From Nocardia brasiliensis ATCC 700358 (GTDB lineage Bacteria > Actinomycetota > Actinomycetes > Mycobacteriales > Mycobacteriaceae), in contig NC_018681.1 in NCBI RefSeq assembly GCF_000250675.2, positions 6,944,001 to 7,008,000 on the forward strand: a stretch of 64,000 nucleotides of DNA. The letters are read 5' to 3'. Position 1 is the stretch's first letter. Each line of letters starts with the position of its first letter. Positions 24,327 to 32,764 of this stretch are shown piece after piece. A model generated the notes under the pieces. That model saw nothing but the letters and a program-made list of their open reading frames with translations. It searched no databases and was not told the origin of the DNA. Made by a program: the position numbers and the translations under genes.

Positions 24327-26381
24327 TCAAGCGGCACGCGCCCCCGCGGACCCGGCACGCACGATGTCGGCGACCGAATCCCCGGTCAGCTCAGCCAGTC
24401 TCAGGTATCCGCCGCGCAGTTCGCGGGCGAGTTCCGCGGCCAGCCCGAGCCGGATCATGCCGCGTTCGCAGTCGACGACGATCGAGGTGACGCCGTCCTG
24501 CGCGAGCAGCGCGGCCGCGGTCCGGGCACGCGGCAGCGGATCGGCCCCGCCGGTGGCGCGACCGTCGGTGAGCAGCACCAGCATCGGGCGGCGGCGCGGG
24601 TCGCGGACCCGTTCGCGCTGAACGATCTCGCGTGCTTTGAGCAAGCCGGCGGCCAGCGGCGTCTTGCCGCCGGTGCGCATCCCGGACAACCGCCGGACCG
24701 CGATATCGACGGACGAGGTCGGCGGCAGCACCAGTTCGGCGTCCTGGCCGCGCACGGTGATCACGGCGACCTTGTCGCGCCGCTGATACGCGTCCCGGAG
24801 CAATGTCACGACCGCGCCGGTGACGGCGGACAACCGGTCCCTGGCCGCCATCGACCCGGACGCGTCGACCACGAAAACGACCAGATTCCCTTCGCGCCCT
24901 TCGCGATACGCGCCCCGCAGATCCTCGGCGACCAGTTTCAGCGGCCCGTCGCCGCGCCCGCGGGCGTGCTGATGCGGCGCGGCGGCGAAGACGGTGCCGA
25001 GCAGGTGCAGACCGGTGCCGGTGTCCGAGCTGGGCCGCACGACCCGGCCGTGCCGGGATTCCGCGCGCGAGCGGCGACCGGGCGCGCCTTCACCGATACC
25101 GGGCACCTCCCAGCGCGGCGGCGACGCTGCGGCGGAAACCGGTGCGCCGGTACGGCCTTCGCGGGCCGGCCGCCCACCACCGGGACCGTCCGGCGGCGAG
25201 CCGGGATCATCGTCGGGGTCCGTCGACTCGTCGCTCGCCGTGGTTTCCGTTGCCTCCGTGCCGGATTCGTCGCGGGGCGGATCACCCGCATCAGGCAGAG
25301 CGTCACCGGACTCGAACTCGTCACCAGCACTGGATGTTTCGTCTTCGGTGACCGATTGTTCCGCGTCGTCGCGCGCCACCTCGTCGGCGGCGTCGCGCAT
25401 CGCGTCGTCGAGCTGCTCTTCGCTGATTCCCGGTTCGTCGAACGGATCGCGCCGGCGACGGTGCGGCAGCGCGAGTTCCGCGGCGACCCGCACGTCTTCT
25501 TCGGTCACGACGTCGGCCCCGCGCCACGCGGCGTGGGCGGTCGCGGTACGCGCCACCACCAGGTCGGCCCGCATCCCGTCGACGTCGAAAGCGGCGCACA
25601 GCGCGGCGATCCGGCGCAGCTCGGTGTCGTCGAGGCGCACACCGGCCACCCGGTCGCGCGCGCCCAGGATGCGTTCGGCGACAGCGCGATCCGCGGCGGC
25701 GTAGCTCGCGGCAAAACCGGCCGGGTCGGCTTCGTAGTCCAGTCGCCGGCGCACCACGGCCATCCGCACGTCCACGTTCCGGGAGGCGGCCACGTCGACG
25801 GTGAGCCCGAACCGGTCGAGCAGCTGCGGACGCAGCTCGCCCTCCTCCGGGTTCATCGTGCCGACGAGCACGAATCGGGCCGGATGCGAATGCGAGACGC
25901 CGTCGCGCTCGATGTGTACCCGGCCCATGGCCGCGGCGTCGAGCAGCACGTCGACCAGGTGGTCGTGCAGCAGGTTGACCTCGTCCACGTAGAGCACGCC
26001 GTGGTGCGCGGCCGCCAGCAGGCCGGGCCGGAAGGCCTGTTCGCCGTCGCGCAGCACCCGCTCCAGATCCAGCGAACCCACCACGCGGTCCTCGGTGGCG
26101 CCGACCGGCAGCTCCACCAGCCGCGCGGGCCGTGCGCCGGTCTCGTCCACCACCGGCGGCAGCAGCTGCGCGAGCGCCCGGACGACGGTCGATTTCGCGG
26201 TGCCCTTCTCGCCGCGCACCAGCACACCGCCGATGCCGGGGTGCACCGCGCACAGGATCAACGCGAGCTGTAACCGCTCTTGACCGACCACGGCCGAAAA
26301 CGGGAACCCGGCCTCCCCGTCGGTGGACGACCCGGTCAGCGACCCGGGCGACGACAGTCTTTCGGCATGGGACAACGACAC
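24327..26381 (-). CDS. Magnesium/cobalt chelatase-like protein, AAA ATPase plus VWA domain
   Basis: 684 residues. Residues about 25-330 are the ChlI/BchI-type AAA domain (FSAVVGQERLQLALIL, Walker A RGEKGTAKSTVVRAL, Walker B VLYVDEVNLL, FVLVGTMNPEEGELRPQLLDRFG). An acidic and proline-rich linker follows (DDAEQSVTEDETSSAGDEFE), then a C-terminal VWA domain with the MIDAS motif VVFVDASGSMAARDR. This ChlI-ChlD fusion is the M. tuberculosis Rv2850c type, found next to cobO and cobB and thought to be the small-subunit part of the cobaltochelatase that works with CobN. The upstream boundary is a 101-bp gap with a terminator. GTG start at 26381. Confidence 0.88.
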   Translation of the reverse strand: MSLSHAERLSSPGSLTGSSTDGEAGFPFSAVVGQERLQLALILCAVHPGIGGVLVRGEKGTAKSTVVRALAQLLPPVVDETGARPARLVELPVGATEDRVVGSLDLERVLRDGEQAFRPGLLAAAHHGVLYVDEVNLLHDHLVDVLLDAAAMGRVHIERDGVSHSHPARFVLVGTMNPEEGELRPQLLDRFGLTVDVAASRNVDVRMAVVRRRLDYEADPAGFAASYAAADRAVAERILGARDRVAGVRLDDTELRRIAALCAAFDVDGMRADLVVARTATAHAAWRGADVVTEEDVRVAAELALPHRRRRDPFDEPGISEEQLDDAMRDAADEVARDDAEQSVTEDETSSAGDEFESGDALPDAGDPPRDESGTEATETTASDESTDPDDDPGSPPDGPGGGRPAREGRTGAPVSAAASPPRWEVPGIGEGAPGRRSRAESRHGRVVRPSSDTGTGLHLLGTVFAAAPHQHARGRGDGPLKLVAEDLRGAYREGREGNLVVFVVDASGSMAARDRLSAVTGAVVTLLRDAYQRRDKVAVITVRGQDAELVLPPTSSVDIAVRRLSGMRTGGKTPLAAGLLKAREIVQRERVRDPRRRPMLVLLTDGRATGGADPLPRARTAAALLAQDGVTSIVVDCERGMIRLGLAAELARELRGGYLRLAELTGDSVADIVRAGSAGARAA

Positions 26382-26447
26382 GCCCCAACTCTAGGCCCGC
26401 CACCCCGCGCCGCCGACGCTGGCCCACGCCGCGGCGGCCGGAAAGAG

Positions 26448-26477
26448 ATCGAGGCGAGTCGAACGACTCGCCTCGAT
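26448..26477 (-). terminator. Intrinsic terminator downstream of the GNAT gene
   Basis: A perfect 14-bp dyad, ATCGAGGCGAGTCG (26448-26461) and CGACTCGCCTCGAT (26464-26477), with a minimal 2-base centre. On the minus strand it follows the GNAT stop by 5 bases and is trailed by CTCTTTCC. Confidence 0.8.
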
Positions 26478-26482
26478 GGGGT

Positions 26483-26932
26483 CTAGCCCTTGCGCATCGG
26501 CAGGTGCGGGATGCCGTCCTCTTCGAATTCCTCGCCGTCCGGCTTGAATCCGTGCTTGGCGTACATGTCGACCAGGTAGGTCTGCGCGCTCAAGCGCACC
26601 GTCGCCGAGCCGACCTCGGCCAGCGCCGCCTGCAGCAGGCGAGTGGTGTAGCCGTGGCCGCGAGCCGGCACCGCGGTGCAGAGGCGGCCGATGCGGAACG
26701 TCTTCACACCGTCGACGTGTTCCTCCAGCAAACGCAGGGTCGCGATGACCTCGCCCTCGTCATCGAGCCAGAAGTGCCTGGTCTCCGGCAGCAGGTCGAG
26801 GCCGTCCAACTCCGGGTACGCGCACTTCTGTTCGACGACGAAGACTTCTACCCGGAGTTTCAACAGCTGATAGAGGATGGCGGTGTCGAGATCCAACGCC
26901 CAGGACCGTTTGAGAGCAACCGTTGACATCAT
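26483..26932 (-). CDS. GNAT family N-acetyltransferase, ElaA-like
   Basis: 149 residues. The ElaA-type GNAT pattern is clear: YQLLKLRVEVFVVEQKCAYPELDGLD, HFWLDDEGEVIATLRLL, the acetyl-CoA site RIGRLCTAVPARGHGYTTRLL and YLVDMYAKHGFKPDGEEFEEDGIPH. It transfers an acetyl group from acetyl-CoA to an unknown amine. The M. tuberculosis counterpart (Rv2851c) lies in the same place between the chelatase and mqo. The start may be either of two adjacent ATGs (26932 or 26929). It follows mqo by 18 bp on the same strand and ends at a strong terminator, so mqo and this gene may be cotranscribed. Confidence 0.88.
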   Translation of the reverse strand: MMSTVALKRSWALDLDTAILYQLLKLRVEVFVVEQKCAYPELDGLDLLPETRHFWLDDEGEVIATLRLLEEHVDGVKTFRIGRLCTAVPARGHGYTTRLLQAALAEVGSATVRLSAQTYLVDMYAKHGFKPDGEEFEEDGIPHLPMRKG

Positions 26933-26950
26933 CGCCTGTTGCTATCACAA

Positions 26951-28480
26951 CTAGACGTTTGCCGCGACCCCCGCGTGCTTCGGCGTGTTACCCGAATCAC
27001 CCGTGAGGTTCAGCGTCTTGGACGTCCAGTCCCACACTTCGCGGAACAACGCCTGGTCCTCGGAGAGCTTGGCGCCCAACGACGGAATCATTTCCTTCAG
27101 GCGCGGCGTCCAGCCCGCGTACTCCGCGGGGAAGCAGCGCTGCATGACGTCGAGCATCGCGGTGACACCCGTCGACGCACCCGGCGACGCGCCGAGCAGG
27201 CCGGCGATGGACCCGTCCGCGGCGGCGACCACGGCGGTGCCGAATTCGAGCACACCGCCGGCGCCCTTGCGCCGGATCACCTGGACGCGCTGGCCCGCGG
27301 TGATCAGCTCCCAGTCCCGGCCGACGGCGCGCGGGATGAACTCCTTGAGCGTGTCCACCTTGCCCGCCTCGGACTTGAGCAGCTCACTGACCAGGTACTT
27401 GGTCAGTCCCAGCTCGGTGACGCCCACGCCGAGCAGCGAGAACAGGTTGTTCGGCTTCACCGACTTGAACAGGTCGGTGAGCTTGCCCTCCTTGAGGAAC
27501 TTCGGTGTCCAGCCGGCGTAGGGGCCGAACAGCAGGCCCGGCGTGCCCTTGATGACGCGAGTGTCCAAGTGCGGCACCGACATCGGCGGCGCGCCGACCG
27601 CGGCCTTGCCGTACACCTTGGCCTCGTGCTGCCGGATCAGGTCCGGGTTGGTGCAGCGGAAGAACTGACCGCTCACCGGGAAGCCGCCGAAGCCGTCGAT
27701 CTCCTTGATGCCGGACTTCTGCAGCAGCGGCAACGCGCCGCCGCCCGCGCCGACGAACACGAATTTGCTGTTGAGCGTGCGGGTTTCGCGGGTGCGCAGG
27801 TTGCGCACCTTGACCAGCCAGGACCCGTCGGACTGCTTGGCCAGGTCGCGCACCTCGTGCCCGAACGCCAGATCCGCGCCGGTGCGGCCGAGGTAGGCGA
27901 GCAGTTCCTGGGTGAGCGAACCGAAGTCGATATCGGTGCCGCCCTCGGTCCAGTTCAGCGCGACCGGATCGGAGAAGTCGCGCCCGCGCGCCATCAGCGG
28001 CAGCCGCCGGGCGAACTCGTCAGGGCTGTCGATGTACTCCATGCCTTCGAACAGCGGGTGCCGCGACAGCGCGTCGTAGCGCTTGCGCAGGTAGTCGACG
28101 TTGTCCGCGCCGTGCACGAAGCTCACGTGCGGGATCGGGTTGATGAACGTCGAGGGCTCGCCGAGGATGCCGTTCTCGACCGCGTAGGACCAGAACTGGC
28201 GCGACACCTGGAACCGCTCGTTGATGTCGACGGCCTTGGTGATGTCCACCGAGCCGTCGGCGTTCTGCGGGCTGTAGTTCAGCTCGCACAGCGCCGAGTG
28301 TCCGGTGCCCGCGTTGTTCCACGGGTCGCTGCTCTCCGCCGACGCGGCGTCGAGCCGCTCGAACAGGGAGATCGACCAGTCGGGCTGCAGCTGCCGCAGC
28401 AGCGCGCCGAGGGTGGCACTCATGATGCCGGCACCGATGAGTACTACATCGGTCTTTTCAGTCATCGCAGCGTTCGGCAC
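26951..28480 (-). CDS. mqo: Malate:quinone oxidoreductase
   Basis: About 509 residues from the GTG at 28480, chosen for AAGGAAG at a spacing of about 10; ATG at 28465 (MTEKTDVVLIG) is an alternative, while the open frame to 28543 is not conserved. The FAD-binding Rossmann motif DVVLIGAGIMSATLGALL is followed by MQO-specific segments WNNAGTGHSALCELNYSPQ, PIPHVSFVHG, GGTDIDFGSLTQELL and FVGAGGGALPLLQKSGI. It is a peripheral membrane FAD enzyme that oxidises malate to oxaloacetate and passes electrons to menaquinone, replacing or supporting NAD-malate dehydrogenase in the TCA cycle. Divergent from the hydrolase at 28680. Confidence 0.95.
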   Translation of the reverse strand: MPNAAMTEKTDVVLIGAGIMSATLGALLRQLQPDWSISLFERLDAASAESSDPWNNAGTGHSALCELNYSPQNADGSVDITKAVDINERFQVSRQFWSYAVENGILGEPSTFINPIPHVSFVHGADNVDYLRKRYDALSRHPLFEGMEYIDSPDEFARRLPLMARGRDFSDPVALNWTEGGTDIDFGSLTQELLAYLGRTGADLAFGHEVRDLAKQSDGSWLVKVRNLRTRETRTLNSKFVFVGAGGGALPLLQKSGIKEIDGFGGFPVSGQFFRCTNPDLIRQHEAKVYGKAAVGAPPMSVPHLDTRVIKGTPGLLFGPYAGWTPKFLKEGKLTDLFKSVKPNNLFSLLGVGVTELGLTKYLVSELLKSEAGKVDTLKEFIPRAVGRDWELITAGQRVQVIRRKGAGGVLEFGTAVVAAADGSIAGLLGASPGASTGVTAMLDVMQRCFPAEYAGWTPRLKEMIPSLGAKLSEDQALFREVWDWTSKTLNLTGDSGNTPKHAGVAANV

Positions 28481-28667
28481 GGGTAGATCGACTTCCTTGT
28501 CCTTCTGCGCGGGCCCACCGGGCGGGTGGACCTGCCTGGGCACGGTACTTACGTGTGATGCCTCGGTTCGGAAACCATGGCGGGGGTTAGGTTACCCGCC
28601 GTTCACCTACGTCCAATTGTGCACCTCACCACGCCGATCCCCCGCGCCGAACCCGCCGAATGTGACA

Positions 28668-28673
28668 TAGATT
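28668..28673 (+). promoter_or_regulatory. -10 element of a leaderless hydrolase gene
   Basis: TAGATT ends 7 bases before the GTG at 28680, so the transcription start coincides with the start codon. There is no Shine-Dalgarno in the region. Confidence 0.5.
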
Positions 28674-28679
28674 GTGTGT

Positions 28680-29756
28680 GTGACAAAGGAAACTTCACTT
28701 GCCGTTCCCGAGACGCGCACGCAGGCCGACGGGCAGTGGAAAGCCGATGTCCTCGGCGCGAACTACCAGCAGCGCACGCTCTCTTTCGGCGCCGATCCCG
28801 ACGGTGAGGGCGAGGCCGTGGCCACGCTGGTCCGATACGCCCCGGGCGGCGAGATCGCGGCCACCGCGGGCGCGGTGCTGTACGTGCACGGGTTCACCGA
28901 CTACTTCTTCCAGGAGCACATCGCCGAGCATTTCGCGGCGCGCGGCTACCAGTTCTACGCACTGGACCTGCGCAAGTGCGGACGCTCGCTGCGGGACGGC
29001 CAGACACCGCACTATGTGACCGATCTCGCACTGTATGACGAGGAGTTGAACGAGGCCTTACGCATCGTGCGCGCGGAGACCGGCGCCCCGGTGGTACTCA
29101 ACGCGCATTCGACCGGCGGACTGATCCTGGCGCTGTGGCTCAACCGGCTCAACAAGGCCCAGGGCACCGCGCAGGCGGGCATCACGGGCTTGGTGCTCAA
29201 CAGCCCCTGGTTCGATCTGCACGGGCCGTCCTACTACCGGACCGTCGGCACGCCGATCATCAAGGCGGTCGGGCGGTTTCGCAAGATGCTCGAGCTGCCC
29301 GCGAGCAAGGCCAGCAGCTACGGCGACAGCCTGCATCACAGCGTCGCGGGCGAGTGGGACTACAACCTGGACTGGAAACCGTTGCAGGGCTTCCCCATCC
29401 GGTTCGGCTGGCTGCGCGCGATCCGCAACGGCCACGCCGAATTGCACGGCGGTCTCGACATCGGTGTGCCGTCGCTGATCCTGCGCTCCCGGATGACGAA
29501 GTTCGCCCGCAAGTACGGTCCCGCCGTCGACGTGGCCGACGCGGTGCTGGACGTCAAGCAGATTCAGCGCTGGTCCGGCTGCCTCGGCGACCGCACCAAC
29601 ATCGTGCCGATCGACGGTGCGCGCCACGACGTGTTCCTGTCCTCGGCCGAGCCGCGCGCGCACGCCTTCGCCGAACTCGACAGCTGGCTGGATTGGCTTA
29701 CCGGGTACCTGGCCCAGGCACCCGCCTCGAACGGCTCACCAGGTGCTGGTGCGTAG
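28680..29756 (+). CDS. Alpha/beta hydrolase (monoacylglycerol lipase-like)
   Basis: 358 residues. The catalytic set is visible: VLYVHGFTDYFFQEHIAEHF (oxyanion region), DLRKCGRSL, nucleophile elbow LNAHSTGGLILALW (AHSTG rather than GxSxG at the first position), and IDGARHDVFLS with the catalytic histidine near the end. It is the counterpart of M. tuberculosis Rv2854, which also follows mqo. The substrate is probably a lipid or other ester. Start: GTG at 28680, the position of a leaderless transcript from TAGATT; GTG at 28674 is in frame but lies at the end of the -10. Its 3' end overlaps the convergent next gene by 21 bp. Confidence 0.85.
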   Translation: MTKETSLAVPETRTQADGQWKADVLGANYQQRTLSFGADPDGEGEAVATLVRYAPGGEIAATAGAVLYVHGFTDYFFQEHIAEHFAARGYQFYALDLRKCGRSLRDGQTPHYVTDLALYDEELNEALRIVRAETGAPVVLNAHSTGGLILALWLNRLNKAQGTAQAGITGLVLNSPWFDLHGPSYYRTVGTPIIKAVGRFRKMLELPASKASSYGDSLHHSVAGEWDYNLDWKPLQGFPIRFGWLRAIRNGHAELHGGLDIGVPSLILRSRMTKFARKYGPAVDVADAVLDVKQIQRWSGCLGDRTNIVPIDGARHDVFLSSAEPRAHAFAELDSWLDWLTGYLAQAPASNGSPGAGA

Positions 29757-30299
29757 CACGATCTCGGTGGCCAGCTCGTGGTCGGCCTCGGTCGCCACGT
29801 TGCTGACGTCGACGTCGACCACCCGGAATTCGCCGTAGACGAAGCGGCCGGAGGCGTCGGCGACCGACCGGGGCAGGTTCTTGGTCACAAGCACGGTGGT
29901 CGGCAGTTCCACCGGTCGCACCGTGGCGTCGGAAACGGTGCCGTCCGCGCCCGGGGCCGCGGGATGCCCGCGATCGGCCACCACCAGGCTGATGAACCGG
30001 CCGAATCCGGCCGCACAGGCCCGCCAGGCCAGGTCCGCGCCCGCGCCGCGGGCGGCGACGTTCGCCCAGGGCACCCCGATCTCGTCCAGGATCGCGGTGA
30101 CGCCCGCCGCGTCGAGCCCCTCGATCGTCTCCGGCACGACGGTGCGCAGATCGGAGTTGTGCAATCGGGCACACACCTGGTCGTAGACGTCCGCCGGGTC
30201 ACCGAGGTCGGGCAGCAGCAACACGCTGTGCCGGGATTCCGGCCCGTCGACCCGCACGGTCCATGCCCGGTCACCGACCGTGATCTGCCGAGATTTCAT
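29736..30299 (-). CDS. Small alpha/beta-hydrolase-like protein, possibly non-catalytic
   Basis: 187 residues. The order of strands looks like the first two thirds of an alpha/beta hydrolase: WTVRVDGPESRHSVLLLPDLGDPADVYDQV, LRTVVPETIEGLDAAGVTAILDEIG, then VAARGAGADLAWRACAAGFG where the nucleophile elbow should be. The usual GxSxG serine is replaced (ARGAG), so it may not be an esterase. A standard catalytic histidine is not evident. ATG at 30299, with TAGCGT (30313-30308) 8 bases upstream, consistent with a leaderless message. Its 3' end overlaps the convergent hydrolase gene. Confidence 0.7.
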   Translation of the reverse strand: MKSRQITVGDRAWTVRVDGPESRHSVLLLPDLGDPADVYDQVCARLHNSDLRTVVPETIEGLDAAGVTAILDEIGVPWANVAARGAGADLAWRACAAGFGRFISLVVADRGHPAAPGADGTVSDATVRPVELPTTVLVTKNLPRSVADASGRFVYGEFRVVDVDVSNVATEADHELATEIVLRTSTW

Positions 30300-30360
30300 G
30301 CCGAATCACGCTACACGGCTCAGCTGAACGAAGTCCGGTCTTCGTCGGCCGGGACAGAAC

Positions 30361-30753
30361 CTACGCCAGTAATCGCATCCCGGCCTGCTCGCCCGCGTTG
30401 TGGTCGAAGGTGACGGTGAGATCGCAACCCGCCTCCTGGCCCAGCTGCTGGATGAGCGCGTCGGCGAAGTCCGCGCCGTCGGCGGCCCGGCGCAACGCCT
30501 GGCGCACGGTGTCGGCCCGCTCGATGACGATCTCGGTGGAGTCCAGCAGGCCGAGCAGCACGTCGGTGACGGCCTCGGGATCCTGCTTGTAGCCGCGGCG
30601 CAGCACCCAGTGGATCTCGGCGAGCACGATCATCGTCACGTAGCCGGGCCGGGTCTCGCTGAGCCCGTCGATCACCTGGTTGGCCCGCGCGGACTGCTCC
30701 GGGTCGTCCTGGGTGAGGTAGCGGATCAGCACGTTGGCGTCCAGACCGATCAT
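30361..30753 (-). CDS. PIN domain ribonuclease toxin (VapC-like)
   Basis: 130 residues. PIN-fold acidic residues are in place: MIGLDANVLIRYLTQDDPEQ (first Asp), the Glu in MIVLAEIHWVL, and GADFADALIQQLGQEAGC and TVTFDHNAGEQAGM (late Asp residues). Such proteins cleave RNA, often tRNA or mRNA, with Mg2+. The ATG at 30753 overlaps the stop of the upstream antitoxin gene by 4 bases, the usual arrangement for a translationally coupled type II toxin-antitoxin pair. It lies among housekeeping and cobalamin genes with no mobile element nearby. Confidence 0.87.
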   Translation of the reverse strand: MIGLDANVLIRYLTQDDPEQSARANQVIDGLSETRPGYVTMIVLAEIHWVLRRGYKQDPEAVTDVLLGLLDSTEIVIERADTVRQALRRAADGADFADALIQQLGQEAGCDLTVTFDHNAGEQAGMRLLA

Positions 30754-31046
30754 TTCTGCTTGCCTTCCACGATGTTGCCCGTGATGGCCTCGTTCATCTG
30801 CACGAGCCCGATCGGCGAGCCGGACCAGCCGACGATTCCCTTGAGCGACTTGATGGTCCGGGTTTCCGGCACCAGTTCGTAGGTGCCGTTCGCGGTCGGC
30901 ACGAAGGCGACCCGGACCCCCGCCCGCAGCCCCATCGCGACCCGGACGTCGATCGGGATGGTGATCTGCCCCTTGCTGGTCACGGTCGCGGACACCACAT
31001 TGCCCGATCTGCCGCTGGGTCTCTTGTCTGCTGCCATTTCGCTCAC
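30750..31046 (-). CDS. AbrB/MazE-type antitoxin
   Basis: 98 residues. A central SpoVT/AbrB swapped-hairpin domain is seen (SATVTSKGQITIPIDVRVAMGLRAGVRVAFV), which binds DNA as a dimer and normally represses the operon. The C-terminus (SLKGIVGWSGSPIGLVQMNEAI) would bind and block the PIN toxin. The first gene of the pair; its stop codon overlaps the toxin start. A shorter start at an ATG around 31037 is possible. No other gene shares the operon. Confidence 0.87.
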   Translation of the reverse strand: MSEMAADKRPSGRSGNVVSATVTSKGQITIPIDVRVAMGLRAGVRVAFVPTANGTYELVPETRTIKSLKGIVGWSGSPIGLVQMNEAITGNIVEGKQK

Positions 31047-31128
31047 CGACCAAACTTCCGCGCCGAGGACCCGCGCCTTACCCGGGGTCGAATTCCTTAC
31101 TGAAAGGTAAGGGGCGGGGTTCGCCGCG

Positions 31129-32682
31129 TCAACAGTTCAGGTCGACGTCGGTGCCGGCGTGCGTGCGCAAGATCGGCAGCCCGGCGGGCGCGCCCGCGGC
31201 GATGAGCCGTTCGAGCTGGGCGATATCCAGGTGCTGTTCGATCAGATCGGCCAGCAGATCCAGCTGGCTCGCGCGGACACCGTCGACCGAAGTGTCTTCG
31301 GCGGCAACGAAACCCGTTCGGCCCGCGGCGGTGGCGACCGAACGCAGCCAAGCCCGGCGGAACTCGTCCGATTCGAGCAGCCCGTGCAGGTGCGTGCCCC
31401 AGAGCGCCCCGCGGACCGAACCTTCCGGCGCACCGTCGAGCCGCAACCAGGCCGGGTCGTCGCTGCGCACCACCTGTCCGTGGTGGATCTCGTAGCCGTG
31501 CAGCGGAATTCCCGCGACCTCGGCCGCGTGACCGTGTCCGCTACTGCGGCGCAACACCTTCGGATCAGCGAAGGCGATCTCCAGATCGAACAGGCCGAGT
31601 CCCGCCACCGCACCCACACCCGACTCGACCTGGTCCACGATCCGAGTGCCCAGCATCTGGTAGCCGCCACAGATACCGAGGATCGGCCGACCGGCGCGCG
31701 CCCGCGCTACGAGCGCATCGGCAAGTCCGTTGCGCCGCAACCATTCCAGATCCGACACGGTTGCCTTGCTGCCCGGCAGCACCACCAGGTCGGCCTCCCC
31801 GAGCCGGGAGGGTTCACTCACCCAGCGTACGGAAACCCCGGGCTCGCACGCCAACGCCTCGACGTCGGTGGAGTTGGAGATGCGCGGCAGCCGGATGGCG
31901 GCGACCGTCAGCCATTCGGTGCCCACCGGTGGGCGCGGACGGCCGACCGGCGCGTCCGCGACGGTGCTCAGCGAATCCTCGGCGTCGATCCACAGGTCCT
32001 CGGCGAACGGCAGCACCCCGAGGGTGGGGCGGCCGGTGAGTTCGGCCAGCCGGTCCAGGCCGGGGCGCAGCAGCTCGACATCGCCACGAAACTTGTTCAC
32101 CACGAAGCCCGAGATCAATTGCTGGTCTTCGGGTTCCAGGATGGCCACGGTGCCGAACAGGTGCGCGAGCACGCCGCCGCGGTCGATGTCACCGACCAGC
32201 AGCACCGGAAGCGACGCGGCCTGCGCGAGCCCCATGTTCGCGAGATCCGTTGCCCGGAGGTTGATTTCGGCGGGCGATCCGGCGCCCTCGGCAATCACTA
32301 CATCGAATTCCGCTCGCAGCGCGGCGAGTTCGGTCGCGACCACGGCGCGCAGTTCCTGGCGATGCCGGAAGTAGTCGCGCGCACCGACCGTACCGACCGC
32401 CTTGCCACGCACCACCAACTGCGAGCGCCGGTCACTGCCCGGCTTCAACAGCACCGGATTGAACCGCACACTCGGCTCCAGGCCGCAGGCCCGGGCCTGC
32501 AACGCCTGCGCCCGGCCGATCTCCCCGCCGTCGAGGGTGACCACCGAGTTGTTGGACATGTTCTGCGCCTTGAACGGCGCGACCCGCACCCCGTGCCGCG
32601 CCAGCATCCGGCAGATCCCGGCCACCACGACGCTCTTACCCGCGTCCGAGGTCGTGCCCGCGACGAGCAGCGCACCCTTCAC
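31129..32682 (-). CDS. cobQ: Cobyric acid synthase
   Basis: 517 residues, typical for CobQ. The N-terminal ATPase part has ALLVAGTTSDAGKSVVVAGI, PFKAQNMSNNSVVT and VVIAEGAGSPAEINLR. The C-terminal glutamine amidotransferase domain has the nucleophile in PILGICGGYQMLG and the late histidine in WGTHLHGLLES. It adds amide groups at the b, d, e and g positions of adenosylcobyrinic acid a,c-diamide using glutamine and ATP. Together with cysG, cobE, cobB, cobO and the chelatase it shows cobalamin synthesis in this genome. Its start codon lies 82 bp after the methionine aminopeptidase stop on the minus strand. Confidence 0.95.
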   Translation of the reverse strand: MKGALLVAGTTSDAGKSVVVAGICRMLARHGVRVAPFKAQNMSNNSVVTLDGGEIGRAQALQARACGLEPSVRFNPVLLKPGSDRRSQLVVRGKAVGTVGARDYFRHRQELRAVVATELAALRAEFDVVIAEGAGSPAEINLRATDLANMGLAQAASLPVLLVGDIDRGGVLAHLFGTVAILEPEDQQLISGFVVNKFRGDVELLRPGLDRLAELTGRPTLGVLPFAEDLWIDAEDSLSTVADAPVGRPRPPVGTEWLTVAAIRLPRISNSTDVEALACEPGVSVRWVSEPSRLGEADLVVLPGSKATVSDLEWLRRNGLADALVARARAGRPILGICGGYQMLGTRIVDQVESGVGAVAGLGLFDLEIAFADPKVLRRSSGHGHAAEVAGIPLHGYEIHHGQVVRSDDPAWLRLDGAPEGSVRGALWGTHLHGLLESDEFRRAWLRSVATAAGRTGFVAAEDTSVDGVRASQLDLLADLIEQHLDIAQLERLIAAGAPAGLPILRTHAGTDVDLNC

Positions 32683-32764
32683 CGCGGCCGCGCCCCGAAC
32701 TCAAGATCTCCGCACCGGATACCAGCACCACCCGACGGTGCGAGCTTCGGACCGGTCCGTCCAC

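Noticed and set aside
30361..31046. A single fused toxin-antitoxin open frame starting at 31053
   Set aside because: That frame reads the antitoxin region out of phase; the two proteins have separate starts with a 4-base overlap.
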